A stretch of 64,000 nucleotides of DNA from Dysidea avara. Taxonomy: Eukaryota; Porifera; Demospongiae; Dictyoceratida; Dysideidae. The translations under genes and the position numbers were made by a program. The stretch covers positions 24,865,471 to 24,929,470 of the forward strand of contig NC_089272.1 of assembly GCF_963678975.1 (NCBI RefSeq), in the 5' to 3' direction. Shown here piece by piece: positions 1-11,937 of the stretch. Every line of letters begins with the position of its first letter. Within the stretch, counting starts at the first letter, position 1. The notes below the pieces were generated by a model. The model saw nothing but the letters and a program-made list of their open reading frames with translations. It was not told the origin of the DNA and made no database searches.

Positions 1-1116
1 ACTTGCTTTCTTTGTAGTTTAATGTACATGTGTCCTTAAGAAGCATATGCATTCTCCTTTAGTTACTGATTTATATGTAGAAGGGGGATTGCAGGAGTTA
101 CCATGTACATGTATGTATTTATTTCTTGTACTCTCTTCAACATTCCTTGCCATGGCCACATAGGTGTTAATTCATTAATCCTGTTTAGTGGTTGCATACT
201 TGCATGTGACCAAGGACTCATTTATGCATGCTATAGTGTGCTAAGACATGTCAAGCTCCTGGATAAGCCTAGTTACCCCCCCCCCCCCCCCAAAAAAAAA
301 GTTGTCTCCTCCCCTGATACACCCTAATGAGTTTATTACATATATGTCTTGGGGGCAATTTATGTAAGTATATATCAATGCATTATATAAGAAATGTAAC
401 TATGTACGAAAGGGAGAAGCAAGTTTAAGAACACTGTTTACACGTGGTTAATTGCCATATACCTTTTGGCAACCTTACAGTGCTTATCACTAAACTCACT
501 GTGTGGTATGTATATCACTGTAATGGAGAAATTTACAGTTCTTTTAATAATTACTACTGTATATCAGGAAATTTCCACAGGGTATTTTTTGTGGATTGGT
601 TTCAATCTGCAGAAATTTCTCCTTTGAAATGTGTAGTTCAGTCAAACTGGCATCGTTTAATGCATTAAACATGCAGAAGAAGTGAAAATTTTCCCCATCG
701 AAATTTTCAATAGTCATTTGAGAAATATTTCCCCCTTGAAAATATCCCACTATATGATGTTTGATATAACCTACACTGAAAGCAGCCATGCATCATTCCT
801 TTCATTCTACATGTCACTAACTGATACATTTTGAAGGTGTCACATCCCTCAAATCAAGGGAAATAGCATCAACCAAAAAAGCTGTTTTTCATCTATGCCT
901 TGAGAGCACAATAAAACACACATGGTGCAATGGTACGCATGCCTTGTATTTCAATACATCAATAGTAGTGTGAGATGATCACCAATTGCATGTGCACATG
1001 GTTAAGGAAATTGTGCTAAAAGTCAGCATTTTACATTAAAAACCAATCACCTTGCCATATATATTTTTTGTCACTAGGTACAGTTGTGCTTTAAAGTGTT
1101 GTATATAGTATTGTTG
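1..1116. other. No gene seen; repeat-bearing flank
   Basis: No convincing coding signal. It holds a C16A9 homopolymer tract at 276-300 and one copy of a dispersed repeat at about 351-560. The rest is AT-rich and unassigned; it includes the 5' flank of the receptor gene. Confidence 0.5.
351..560 (+). repeat. Dispersed repeat, copy 1
   Basis: This segment resembles 28718-28910 in the same orientation. Shared blocks include GGGAGAAGCAAGTT, TTTGGCAACC and CACTAAACTCACTGTGTGG, in the same order with indels between them. No terminal repeats or coding capacity are visible, so the element class is unknown. Confidence 0.6.
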
Positions 1117-2172
1117 ATGATGGAGGAAGTAGATCACATTCCCAGTTCTGGTTCAGGTACTATTTAGGATACCAATGATGAACCCACTACCATACCAGAT
1201 TATGCTTTGCCAAGCTTTTTGATCTACCTCTCATTGGGGTTCAAGCTGATTACCACAATGATCATCTTGCTAATGGCCGGATTGGTATTAGCCACTATCA
1301 AGACTACAAGGAGATTAAACAAGCCGCACAATATCTTTGTGGCTAATTTGATGGTAACTGACATAATCCTTGCAGTAATCAGTCTCTTTCAGCAAAGTGT
1401 TATGATGGTTGGATTTATCACTGGAAAAGGAGACTTCATCCCATGCAATGTCTTCCATTATCTTTTATCCCCAGCTGTTGAGATGTATTTCACGTTATTT
1501 TTGATATCTGCTGATAAGATAATAGCAATAGTGTATCCCTTAAGATATAAGCAGATTATGACACCTCATGTTGTAGTGTATGCCATAACTGCATCATGGG
1601 TGCTAGCATTTGCCATTTTCATTCCCAGGCTATTTAATAATGATGGTTACAATAAGGTAGCTGAATATGGTGTTTGCTTAACTATCAAAAACTCGTCTTT
1701 GCTGGGAAGAATAGTTTACCAGGTGATACCAGTCCTTATGAGCTCAGTACCAGCATTGGTTATTGATATTTACTTGGCAATAAAAACTTACAAGGTAAGA
1801 AAGCAAATTGAGAAGGAAACTAGATTATCAGGCTTTAGTGATCACCTTAAAAATTTAAGGCAAAGGCAAATCACTGTTAAGAGGCACCTTAAGCCAATGA
1901 TAACATTGCTTGTGGTTGTTCTGAGCAATATATGTACTGGTTTACTCATACCATTGCTTTATATTCCGGTAAGATTTCTGGACACTCCTGTAGCCTATGA
2001 AAAGTTTGTGGAATTGGTTGCTATTGCAAATATTGGCTATATCATAATTCTTACACAGCCATCTGTGTATGGACTGTATTTCAAACAAACCCGTGAGCCC
2101 CTGCGAGCACTACTACAGAATGTTATTTGCGCATGCAAGTGTGATTCAGCAGTTGTAACACCACAACCATAG
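1117..2172 (+). pseudogene. Class A (rhodopsin-like) GPCR, single exon, in-frame TAG in N-terminus
   Basis: Seven hydrophobic segments in the order of a rhodopsin-family receptor. TM2 carries ANLMVTDI with the conserved Asp. A Cys before TM3 (PCNVF) can pair with a Cys in extracellular loop 2 (GVCLT). The end of TM3 reads ADKIIAIVYPLRY, where DRY is expected. TM4 has the conserved Trp, TM5 a Pro, and TM7 ends QPSVYGLYF in place of NPxxY. The tail has a CACKC cluster suited to palmitoylation. Two adjacent ATGs at 1117 and 1120 open the frame, but codon 17 (1165-1167) is TAG; the frame then runs open to the stop at 2170. The next in-frame ATG (1258) lies inside TM1. Either this is a recent nonsense allele or sequence error in an otherwise intact gene, or translation starts elsewhere. 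Ligand unknown. Confidence 0.8.
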
Positions 2173-2318
2173 TAAGAATGGCAACGCTTACTTTGAGAAC
2201 TAGTAAAACTGTACACACACCAGTATTATCAAGCCTGTACATGTTGTATAGTAACAACATAATAATCATGACTATTATGTAACTGTATACTTTACACTGT
2301 AGTATGATATTGTATGTC

Positions 2319-2324
2319 AATAAA
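2319..2324 (+). terminator. Poly(A) signal of the GPCR gene
   Basis: AATAAA lies 147 bases after the receptor stop codon, at a normal 3' UTR distance. Confidence 0.6.
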
Positions 2325-2450
2325 TGCTGTAAAGATATTTCATGCTTATTTTATTTCTTCTTATTTATTATAACTTTGCTGTAGATATTATTCATCCCAT
2401 TTAATTGCATATATATACATAATTATATACATTTGCTGCTTACATATCAC

Positions 2451-2470
2451 GGGATATGGCGGGATATGGC
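2451..2470. repeat. Direct repeat GGGATATGGC x2
   Basis: The 10-base unit GGGATATGGC occurs twice without a gap. No function is evident. Confidence 0.7.
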
Positions 2471-2962
2471 CTTAACATGATAGTTTTCTTGGGACCTACG
2501 TACTTGGTGTAATGAAGTGGTCTAAGTTGATTTACATTTTATCATCCAAGGTTTCTCAAAATGGGATGTGACTTTCATGAATACAGTATGATGATGCTAC
2601 TGTATGCATTAAAATCACTGTAAAAGGCATAAGCTTAATTATGCACAGTAATAATTTATACATTGTTTATAGTTACAAGTTACTAAACATGCCTACCGTA
2701 GCCAATGTATATGTATTCTTTTTGAGAAGAGAGTTTCCCTAGGCCTCATCCTACTCATCTCAAGTGAAACCAGACTCTACTAGCTAGTGGAGTGAATGCC
2801 ATGCTATTGGTTTACAGTGTGAAGTACTTGCAACTTGTGAATGCATGGCAGTTTTATTAGAGTATATTGCTGCATTGTACAGAGTATCTTATATCAATCC
2901 TTATTCAGTGAAATGGATAGGAACATGGTTGTGACCTCCATTATCATGTCTATACTGACTAC

Positions 2963-3198
2963 TGACTGGGCCTGCAAAAATAAGGCATGTAGACATACTA
3001 CACCCCATCACACAACAGATAGTAGTGGAGTAAAATATCTGCATTCTATAACTTGTATTATATAGCCAATTCAATGAGTAATATGAGCTGAAAATGTCAT
3101 GGCCATAGTGTAATTGTAACAAAAGTTATGAGCAATCAAAGCTTGAAAAAGTAACACATTTTATCTGCCCATATGCCTTATTTTCACAGGCCCAGTCA
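2963..3198. mobile_element. MITE-like element with about 26-bp inverted ends
   Basis: The left end TGACTGGGCCTGCAAAAATA is matched on the opposite strand by the right end TGACTGGGCCTGTGAAAATA; the match continues through AGGCAT. Total length is about 236 bp with no coding capacity, which fits a non-autonomous DNA transposon. I could not settle a target duplication. Confidence 0.65.
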
Positions 3199-3479
3199 CT
3201 ATTATTATTATACTAGCTGTTAATCTTTGAGCATTTTATGCTGAATTATTCAAGTGATCATGTGGTGATAAAAATAATTAATTAATAATGAATGAATAAA
3301 TAAAAGTTTGGTGCAATCTTGAAATATTCAAGTTGGAGCAATATCAAGTGTACATGAATTATTGGCTATACTGAGGTGACATCATGAATGGAATATTTAG
3401 TATCCACTTAGCTATGTACATGTATAGCTATTGTTTCTATAGTTAACAAGCTAAATGTTAAATAATAAAGATTTAAAAA

Positions 3480-3870
3480 GTATCAACATTGTCAGTTTCC
3501 ACAAGGTGGTCGGGTAAATGATTCCATAGTTGGATTGCTCTTGGGAAAAATGAGTACATGAAAGAATCAATTCTTGACGGTAGGTGTAGCTGCTACTACG
3601 GGTGAAACTAGGGACTTTATGAAATATATGATCATAAGGGATATCTACATACTGATTGATAATTGAAACATAACTATAGTTGAATTATCTCTTCACCTCT
3701 CCAATGATTGCCAATCAAGCATAGCTGTTACACTAGAATGTTGGGAATAATCACTAAACACAAATCTGGCAGCCTTCATGTGAGTCATCTCTATTTTGGT
3801 GAATATTAGTAAGTGAGTGGGGTGGAATATTCACAGATGGGGCGGATATAAGTCACAAATCAAGGCCACT
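3480..3870 (-). pseudogene. LINE reverse transcriptase C-terminal remnant
   Basis: Read on the minus strand, the segment gives stretches typical of the end of a LINE ORF2: YIRPICEYSTPLTY (compare the usual RPxLEYaspiW), then AARFVFSDYSQHSSVTAML, and near the end DSFMYSFFPRAIQLWNHLP. Several stops break the frame, so this is a dead 5'-truncated copy. Its 3' end faces low coordinates. Confidence 0.75.
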
Positions 3871-5463
3871 ACAAAAGTTTATGCCAAGTCAACAACAATC
3901 AAGGATGAAAATTTAGAACCCACAGTCTAAAAATATAAAATGTTCCTCTACAGTTCTGCGGTTCCTTTGTTGAGCTTATATTCTACCAGTGTTGGATTAT
4001 TGTGATACTATCAAATTCTACTGGCACTCATCAATTAGAAAGACTTCATTCCAAGTTTATGTCATCATTTCCTTCTGATAAGTATGATCATCTTTAATAA
4101 TCACATAGTTTATACAACTATATGAAGTACATACTGTATGTATAAAAAGTCTATGAAATTAAATGGAGCAAATGTCACTCATCAATGTTGCTGATGACCA
4201 GGCAGAGAGAATAACTATGCATATTACCATGAGTTTAGAAACAATATTATGTACTCTTGATATTACTGGAAGCTACTACATATGTAAAACTGAAATCTGT
4301 TGACAGAAATGCTTATATTCACTTTTAGTGCAAATGGCTACTTATTTGGTTGATGTAATTATGCAGCTACTATCATGTGTATGCATGCTTTGTAATTATG
4401 AGTACAAAATTTGTACAAATTACTATATGCATGTATAGCTATTATTGTAGCTCATCATTGTAGCTACTAGCAGAGTTAAAGCAAATAAAGGGCTTGGGCT
4501 ACAATACTGAAGACTTCAGCCTGACACCATCATGTAACCTGTGCTACCCTCCTCATGCATTGTAAATTCCGGGAAAAAGAAAACAGGTTCAGAAAATAAA
4601 TCATGAGACATTTACTGATTAAGCGTAATAGTAACAGAATTAAGTGCCACATCCATGCCTACATTTGAACATATAATGTCAAATTATGGTATCATTCCAA
4701 TGGTCTTGGTGCTGTTTCCATATTAACCACTATAAACACAGTTTTTTCAGATATTAATTTTGACATAGTCCATGTACATATATGTTTGTACTCATCAGCT
4801 ATACTGAAAACCAATACAGTCATGTGGATAGTTCATTCATAGGCACTGTGACATTAAATACATGTGCATAGCTTATTCACAGCCTCTCATTGAATATTAT
4901 ATTTCATGCTTTTCAAGTCTGTAAAGGGAAATGTGTAACTATATCTACTGGTACACTATTTCCTGTTCAGTGTGTTACTATAGCTTTCTTAGAAACACAT
5001 CTACTGAAGTATAAGTGCTCTATATATGTGACATAGCATCTACAATGTATCTCAGAAAAATAACCTCCTACATATGTAGGTTAAAATGTACACGCTTACA
5101 CTAATAACCATCCAAAATGCCTCAATCCGGCTCAGGCATTTTCTCAGTAGATATCCAACTAGAATCTAAAATGTACACATCAAAGCTGTGTGATAAAAAG
5201 TTGTTTGTGTATCATAGAGTTCCATCCATTCAAGAAAGAAGTCCTAGAAAAAGTTATTCCAAATTAAACTTCCTATTTGTCCAGATCTACTGTACTTCCT
5301 GTAACAGTGCCCAGATCTACCCATGTCATGATCAAATCCTATTTTATGCACTTATAAGAAAATTAAGGTAGGACACACACACTGATACAACAACTGACAT
5401 TGTTTTGTTTCTTGCTGGCTACATTTGATACCACCTGTGTCATTTTTCTGACCAATGTGACCA
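3871..5463. other. No gene seen
   Basis: AT-rich sequence with short chance ORFs only. A 14-base perfect palindrome CCTACATATGTAGG occurs near 5068-5085. Nothing else is supportable. Confidence 0.5.
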
Positions 5464-6299
5464 CACTGTTAAAGTTGGGTGTTCTCAAACACCCATGTTG
5501 CTGTGTTACCTAAACACCCACACCTGTTATGGTGTAGTAGGAACACCCTTGGGTCTTTGCACTACACTAATTCAATTTTGAACACTTCTTGGTGTTTGTC
5601 AACACCCTTTGGTGTTTATGTACACCTGGTTTAGTTAATAAAATTAACACAATTCGGTCACACATTAAGTTTGTAAGTCAATAAAAGCATACAGGCTAGC
5701 ATTTACAAACAAAAAATATCTTCCAGCATTGCACATACATTAAATCATAAACAATGAAGAAGGCAAAACAATGGAAGACATGCATATAGCATGTGACTCT
5801 ACTACTGATATATCTCATGCACATGTATAAGATGTACATGCAATAGATTTGTGTAGGTGCTAATTACAGTGAGATGACAGTGTGATGGCATTATCATGTA
5901 CCTGTACATATACACTGTATTATTTCTTGTGACAACCATACAGTAATTCATTTCAGTGCTTTTTAAAATGAAACCCACAATCGAAAGTCATGTTTATTGG
6001 CTACGTTATAAATACAAACTGAAAACCATAAGAGGTAGGAAGAGTTAATGATACATATATCCATGTTTCTTGTATGTTCTTTGTATCAATTATATGATGA
6101 TGTTTGAAATTGTTCAGTGAAAATGTGATTGGCTGTATAACAAAGAAAACATTCCATTTTCTTTTAAAATATCTTCTACACCCCATGGGTGTAATTGAAG
6201 TACCCTATGGGTGTAACAGAACACCCTCAGAGGAGTGTGGTGTAAATGGCAGCTATAGCACCCCAAAAGGTGTTTTGCAAACACCTTTTTTTAACAGTG
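5464..6299. mobile_element. Foldback-like element with GGTGTT/AACACC arrays at both ends
   Basis: The element opens with CACTGTTAAAG and closes with the complement TTTAACAGTG. Next to each end sits a cluster of short complementary words, GGTGTT and AACACC (5478-5640 and 6178-6290), so each end can fold on itself as well as on the other end. The middle (about 5640-6170) is AT-rich and without a gene. Length about 836 bp. No clear target duplication was found. Confidence 0.6.
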
Positions 6300-8780
6300 C
6301 ATCCACACAGTGATATAGCATGCAATAGCTTTTATTAAGCAATGATCTTTTTTGGCATACAGTTTAGTGTATGTAGTAATTATTACACTGATGACCATGT
6401 ACACATGTCTATGATATCACACTGAATATAATCTGTCACTTATGGATTGGATTTCCTTTTGCTTCCATGAATGACCCATAGTTAGTAAAACTCATGTGTT
6501 TATTTTGCTAAGATTTTTATTACCAGTAGTATGTGAATGGAGGAATTTTAAAACACGTGATAGGAAATATAGTTGGTTTAGTAACATGTGAGTAGAGATA
6601 GTTAATTCATGAGGATTTAATTTAAAAGGTAAACATCCTATTTTTCACATAGATGGTAATTGATGTACCCATATGGCATCACTGGATAATTTGTTAATGT
6701 ACTTAATAAGGTTATGAGTTCATTACATGTGTCTTTTTATAGCACACATACAATGTATTATGTGTGCAATAATTGTGACTGTAGTCACAGCAAGTAAAAT
6801 AGTATTTGTGTGATCAACATTAGCGTATATCATATTATGTGCTAGAAAAAATCTTTAAGTGACATTTTACACGAAAGGATTCAACTTGGGACCTAGATTG
6901 GAACTGTCACTGAAATTTTGTGAAATTGTTCTAAAGCAAATATTTTGAACCCCTGCAAATTTTTTTATATAGCCATATGGCAAACACAGTTTACACACAC
7001 TTTAATTTTGTTAAGTATGATGCATTTAACTCCATGGACATGTAGCGTAATATAGATGATCTCATTTTCAAATGGATTCAAAATTGTGTAGACTTGTACG
7101 GAATGCTAAATTAACATTCTGCATTCTTCAATATATTGTTACATTATCAGTATACATGTGTTGCCCACAACTTGATATTCTTTTTTAATCTCTGATCTTG
7201 TACCTGTGTATACATTCATTGCATCTGTTAACACGTATACACAACTGTACATATACACACATAGAATTCAATAGTTTTTATGTAGTAATTTTTAGGCACT
7301 GGCAACTACCTACACAGGAAAATGGTATTTAGTAACTACTATATCATAAAATTATTCTTTTCTTATATACAACAAATGTATGGATTCCCTTGCATGCATG
7401 GTAATGCTACACAGTCACTGATTATATCTATGATGGTACAAGAATCATGCGACGCAATATCACACAGACTTCACTTGGTGGATATCTGTGCTATGCAGTT
7501 AATTAGTACAGAAAACTCCTCTCTAGTAACTTACAAATAACTGTACCATCTACAAGGAAATGTACCTGAAACATCCCACTAGACTACACCTGTATGTAAG
7601 ACAAGAGTAGTTTCCCCTGTATGTACAGTACATGTACACACATGGTTATATTGTAATGTGCAAGGCTTACGTATGTTGACTACATGGTCAGTTAGCAGTA
7701 TTGCACATATTTGGTAAACATCAATATTCATTGAATTTTTTTCAACCAGCAAAGCACAACAAATTGTGCAATTGTTCATGCTATATAGCATGTGGTTATT
7801 AGCCACATGACTGTCAGGCTAATTGTTTAGGAAATGGTTTTACTTATATGGAACACACTTTCCGTGTGAAAAATTAATGATCTTGTTTATGCATTCCAAG
7901 AAATATACTTTAACGGCTTTATTATAACTACCATAACAAACTATATACCTACGTACACTGTTTATTTAAGGATGTTGAAATCTTCCTTTTTATCATGTAA
8001 GGGTTAAAACATATTCACGTATTGTTACCACTTGATTACTACAGTGTTTAAACCAGGTATACAGTAAACACATGTTTTCATTGTTACTATAGACACATGG
8101 ACACTGGTTCTAGAAATGTCAACTTAATTATAAAGATTATACGTATAGGCACAAAAACACACACAAGAAACATATTTGTTAAAAAATAATAGCATTTACA
8201 GTGATTCCCATGCATGTGTATTTTACAGTCATTTTTGTGCCATTTCAAGTCCGTATATATACAGTGTACATGCACAACATTGTACTTAATATAACTGATA
8301 TCACATTTGTAGTGACATACACAATAGTAGCCATGGTATCAGTGTACAAGCATAGCCATATTTACAATTGCTGGATGGAAACAGACTGGAGCAAGACTTA
8401 AGTACTACTCTATGCATAGAATCAGTATCTGTTACTATAAATCCATCAAACATGACTGTTTGACAATTGGAAGCATTACGGAATGAATTTGCTAGCTGAA
8501 ATTAGTGGATGGTCAATAATATTCCAGTATGTTTTGTAGGACATTACATATGTATGCACATGATTTTTTATTTCTTGTGATACATTACCTATAAGAATGA
8601 AATAGCATGCAGTGCATGATTCTACAGCATATATGGTTTCCAGCACTTTGTTGTTATTTTAAGTCTATTTATGGTCATAGATACCTTAATTTGTTGCTAG
8701 TGTACATTCCAAGTGATTGCACTGTGTAAATCTAATATTGTATATTTTATGAAGTGACATCATAAAACATGTCATCCTGG
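6300..8780. other. No gene seen
   Basis: AT-rich intergenic DNA upstream of gene A. Its only recognised content is a SINE 3' fragment at about 7795-7905. Short ORFs here lack splice context or recognisable motifs. Confidence 0.5.
7795..7905 (+). mobile_element. SINE 3' fragment
   Basis: This matches the 3' part of the SINE at 39748-40035: GGTTAATTGTTTAAG / GGCTAATTGTTTAGG, then TTTTRCTTATATG, then a shared ATCTTGTTTWTGCATT ending. The tRNA-like head is missing, so it is a truncated copy. Confidence 0.6.
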
Positions 8781-8783
8781 GAG

Positions 8784-8790
8784 TATAAAA
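8784..8790 (+). promoter_or_regulatory. TATA box of gene A
   Basis: TATAAAA lies 69 bases before the ATG. Downstream sits ACAAGAGCTCT, and the same TATA-to-motif layout is found ahead of gene B (TATA 72 bases before its ATG). Conservation between paralogues supports a real core promoter. Confidence 0.75.
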
Positions 8791-8852
8791 GGAAGCTCTG
8801 CTTGCATTGTGGCATTACAAGAGCTCTGCAAAGTATATTTCAGTAGCAACAG

Positions 8853-10344
8853 ATGGCTAGTTTCAGCATGGAGGCTTTAGGATATAAGCTTTCAGTTACT
8901 ACGATTTTTCTGTCAGCAATGATCATTATTGCACATTGTGCTCCAATAAAGAACAAGCGGAACAGTGGAGTATCTATTGTTGACAAGACACAACAGTTCT
9001 ATTGTACATCTGAACTTATTAAACTACAAGTCCAGTACATGGTGAAGGTATATATGCAGTGAACTAATAGTGTACTATTTTACTCTTCATTGTATTATTT
9101 GCTCTACAGCATAGAAAGGCAGTTGTATTACCAACAGAACAGTCCAACAATTCTTCTGTACTCAACATTGTCAATCTATCACTGCAGCAGTTTGATTTCA
9201 CATGTAGTGTATTCACAACTGCAATGGCTATAAAATATCAGTTACAGAATTCTTTATTCAGAGGAGAATACTTTGTTGAGAAAAATGACAGTTTGAAAAG
9301 AGTGAATAATACAGAAGATGTCAACAATTTAAACAGTGTGCTTGAGTATCTTCAAACACTGGCTGATATTCTTCAAGACATTGAGGTAAGCACATAAACT
9401 AGCAGATATATACTGCACCAGGGAATTACCCATAGCTTTGACAAATATTGGATCATGCCATCAAGGTTCTTTGCAATTGGTTACATGGTCCCTTAATATC
9501 GATCAAATTTGTAATGCTATATAATACAAAAATACTGTACTACAGTATAATCTTTTTATTACAATGTATGCAAGTACAATACTTCCTGTGGATTACACAG
9601 CTGTGCATGCCAATGTGAATTAAGGTTGAAAAACTAATACTGCAAATTCTTGGATACTATAGTTCAAGTAGTCATGTAGATCACATGATCCGTTTTTACT
9701 GCTCACATGATGTCATCAAGAAGTGACATTATGAGAGTCAAGGGGCTTTGTTTGATTTGTGGAATTAAATGAATGCACTTTGTGTGTCAGGAATATTTAC
9801 ATGGGAACTTTAATACAATGTATGTATTGATGCTTTAAAAGTTGTAAACCTTACATTGTAGTCTGGTATTATAAAACATGTCACATAAGCATAGCTACAA
9901 GTATGTATAATTCATGAATTATCAATTGTCAATGCTAGAGAGTACTCAAAAACTAAAAAAACTACAAAATTTCCAGTGAAAATATAGTTACCATCCTTGG
10001 GAATCCATAGTTATAGATATCTGAGTTATGTAGCTAAGTGGATCCATAATACATTGTAATGTGTATGTGTGGCTCAAGGTAGTAGTTTGATGATTATTAC
10101 AGGTAATAATTTTATTTTCTTACTATAGGAAATTTTGTCAACTAAACATTGCATAGTGTTTAGTCCCAGTGAGTACAGGAGAGCATATTGTGAATTCTTT
10201 GATGAAGACAATTGTGCTAATGGTACTTCTGTGTTGGAGACCTTGAAGCATGTGCACTGGACTAGAGTACGGAGTTACCCCAAGGAATGGCAGGATCCAC
10301 TACCACAGCACTGTATGTGCAGTGGTTCTTGTTTCACAAAATGA
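8853..10344 (+). CDS. Gene A: secreted eight-cysteine helical protein, three exons, 228 aa
   Basis: Exons 8853-9047, 9110-9385 and 10129-10344 (195, 276 and 216 nt) join with GT-AG introns, all in phase 0. The product has a hydrophobic signal peptide (residues about 12-30), then PIKNKR, a possible basic processing site. The mature part has eight cysteines (51, 97, 165, 178, 186, 219, 221, 225), all kept in gene B. It has several N-glycosylation sequons (NNS, NLS, NDS, NNT, NGT). Hydropathy suggests helices at about 46-70, 83-115, 136-163 and 191-205, with a compact CxCxxxC tail. I recognise no family. Signal peptide, size, four helix-like stretches and phase-0 introns recall helical cytokines, but that is inference; a sponge-specific secreted effector is equally possible. 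Start is the first ATG after the TATA box. AATAAA signals follow at 10397 and 10409. Confidence 0.85.
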
Positions 10345-10396
10345 CTACTTATACTGTACACTTCTATATATAAGATGTCACGGCTATTATTTATTA

Positions 10397-10414
10397 AATA
10401 AATATGCTAATAAA
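10397..10414 (+). terminator. Two poly(A) signals of gene A
   Basis: AATAAA at 10397-10402 and again at 10409-10414, 53 and 65 bases after the stop codon. Confidence 0.65.
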
Positions 10415-10825
10415 GTTGTATTCTATGCCACAATTCATTTTGTATATACAGTATATTTTGAAGAAATATTATATCTTTTTACTTATGCCTTATATTATCA
10501 ACACACATGTCTTTTTTCTTTAACACCATACTGCAAATTATTACTCAACTGGGCTACATAGGTGGGTGTTGAGTACTCTGTCTGGAGGTGCTGGTCATTT
10601 AGGTGCTTAGATGCAATCTGTTCAACTTCATCATCACATACTATCTTTATTTGAAAATTCTTTTCTACTCAAAATCAAATAGCGTATACTGGTTGTGTAT
10701 ACAAGTCATATATACAAGCTAAGCTGGGCTGTTTTCAAATGGGTATTTTTGCTGTGAAATACTACAAATGATTGACATTTGCTTCTATTCTGCCATAGTG
10801 TGGGGTATAGTGTAATGCAATCAGG
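10415..10825. other. No gene seen
   Basis: AT-rich spacer between gene A and the nested transposon cluster. No coding or repeat feature could be supported. Confidence 0.5.
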
Positions 10826-11064
10826 GGCGGATCTAGGATTTCAGAAGGGGGGGTGCTAACATAATGGTTGGTTGGCTAAGAAAAGTGACAACTGGTTAAT
10901 ACAACTAGCTATAGTGTGCAGAGCATGCTCTATGTAGGGGGTCTGGGAGCATACTCCCACAGAAAATTTTTGCAAATTTAGCCTATATAATCAGTATTGG
11001 CAATATTTTTGACTGAAAAAATAATGCCACTTTGTTTAAGTGATTCACAATGCTTTCACAATGC

Positions 11065-11705
11065 TTGTAAAGCATTTTTTATTTTTATTTTTTATTTATT
11101 GTTGTGTAGGACTCCACCAAGGAGTATAACACACAGATACAAAACAAAATCAAAGTAAATTCAGATGGTTTAACAAAACGTCCTTAAAACAGTTTATAGA
11201 TGGCTGATTGACCACATCTTCTGGCAAAGTGTTCCATAATTTAATAGTGGATGGTAAAAAGGAAAATAAGTACGAGTTGATTCTTGCTTGTGGGATTCTG
11301 AAACGTTGTGAATGACCTCTGGTAACTGATGGCATTGATGTTAATGAGATAGATGGAACTTCTATTTGACAATTGATTATCTTATAAAACATGACTAGTT
11401 TGCAAAATGTACGTCGTGATTCTAGAGAGGGCCAATTAAGTGATGTGAGCATGTTAGTAACACTACTTCTCCAGGAGTAATTGTTCATTGTATACCTTGC
11501 AGCACTTCGTTGAATCTTTTCTATGGCACAAATATCAGATTGAAGGTGAGGGGCCCATATAGGTGAAGCATATTCTAGTGTGGGTCTGACAAAGGACTTA
11601 TAGCAATGAGATCTTACAGAAATTGGACAATGATTGATGTTCCTCCTCAGAAAAGCTAAGGCTGAATTGTGAGTCACCTTAGTGTAATAATGATGAAATG
11701 ACACC
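11065..11705 (-). pseudogene. 5'-truncated LINE, reverse transcriptase C-terminal part
   Basis: An open frame (11704 to 11150, minus strand, 184 codons) encodes the end of a LINE ORF2: SFVRPTLEYASPIWAPHLQS, then IEKIQRSAARYTMNNYSW, then SYLFSFLPSTIKLWNTLPED. The polymerase core is missing, so the copy is 5'-truncated and inactive. The 3' tail is A/T-rich repeat of TAAATAAAAAAT type on the minus strand (11065-11105). The frame is intact, so the insertion is fairly young. Confidence 0.85.
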
Positions 11706-11937
11706 AGAACAGTTGTAGCTAATACTATTACTAACTGTCAAATAAGGGCACAGCCAGTAACTAAAAATATATTCTTTACATAAAGAACAGGATGGAGATC
11801 ATTAATCTTGTGTTTGAAATACCTTAATTTAGCGGTACATTAAATTTAACAATTTTAGAGTTTGGTTTTTTGCTAATTGATTACATCAAGTCACGAATCA
11901 ATAAAATTTATATGGTAAATTCATCAATATAATAATA

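Noticed and set aside
5117..5371. ORF of 84 codons
   Set aside because: It has an ATG, but no signal, domain or splice evidence, and its composition is like the surrounding AT-rich DNA.
10250..10561. ORF of 103 codons overlapping the end of gene A
   Set aside because: It is a shifted frame of gene A's third exon that runs into the 3' UTR.
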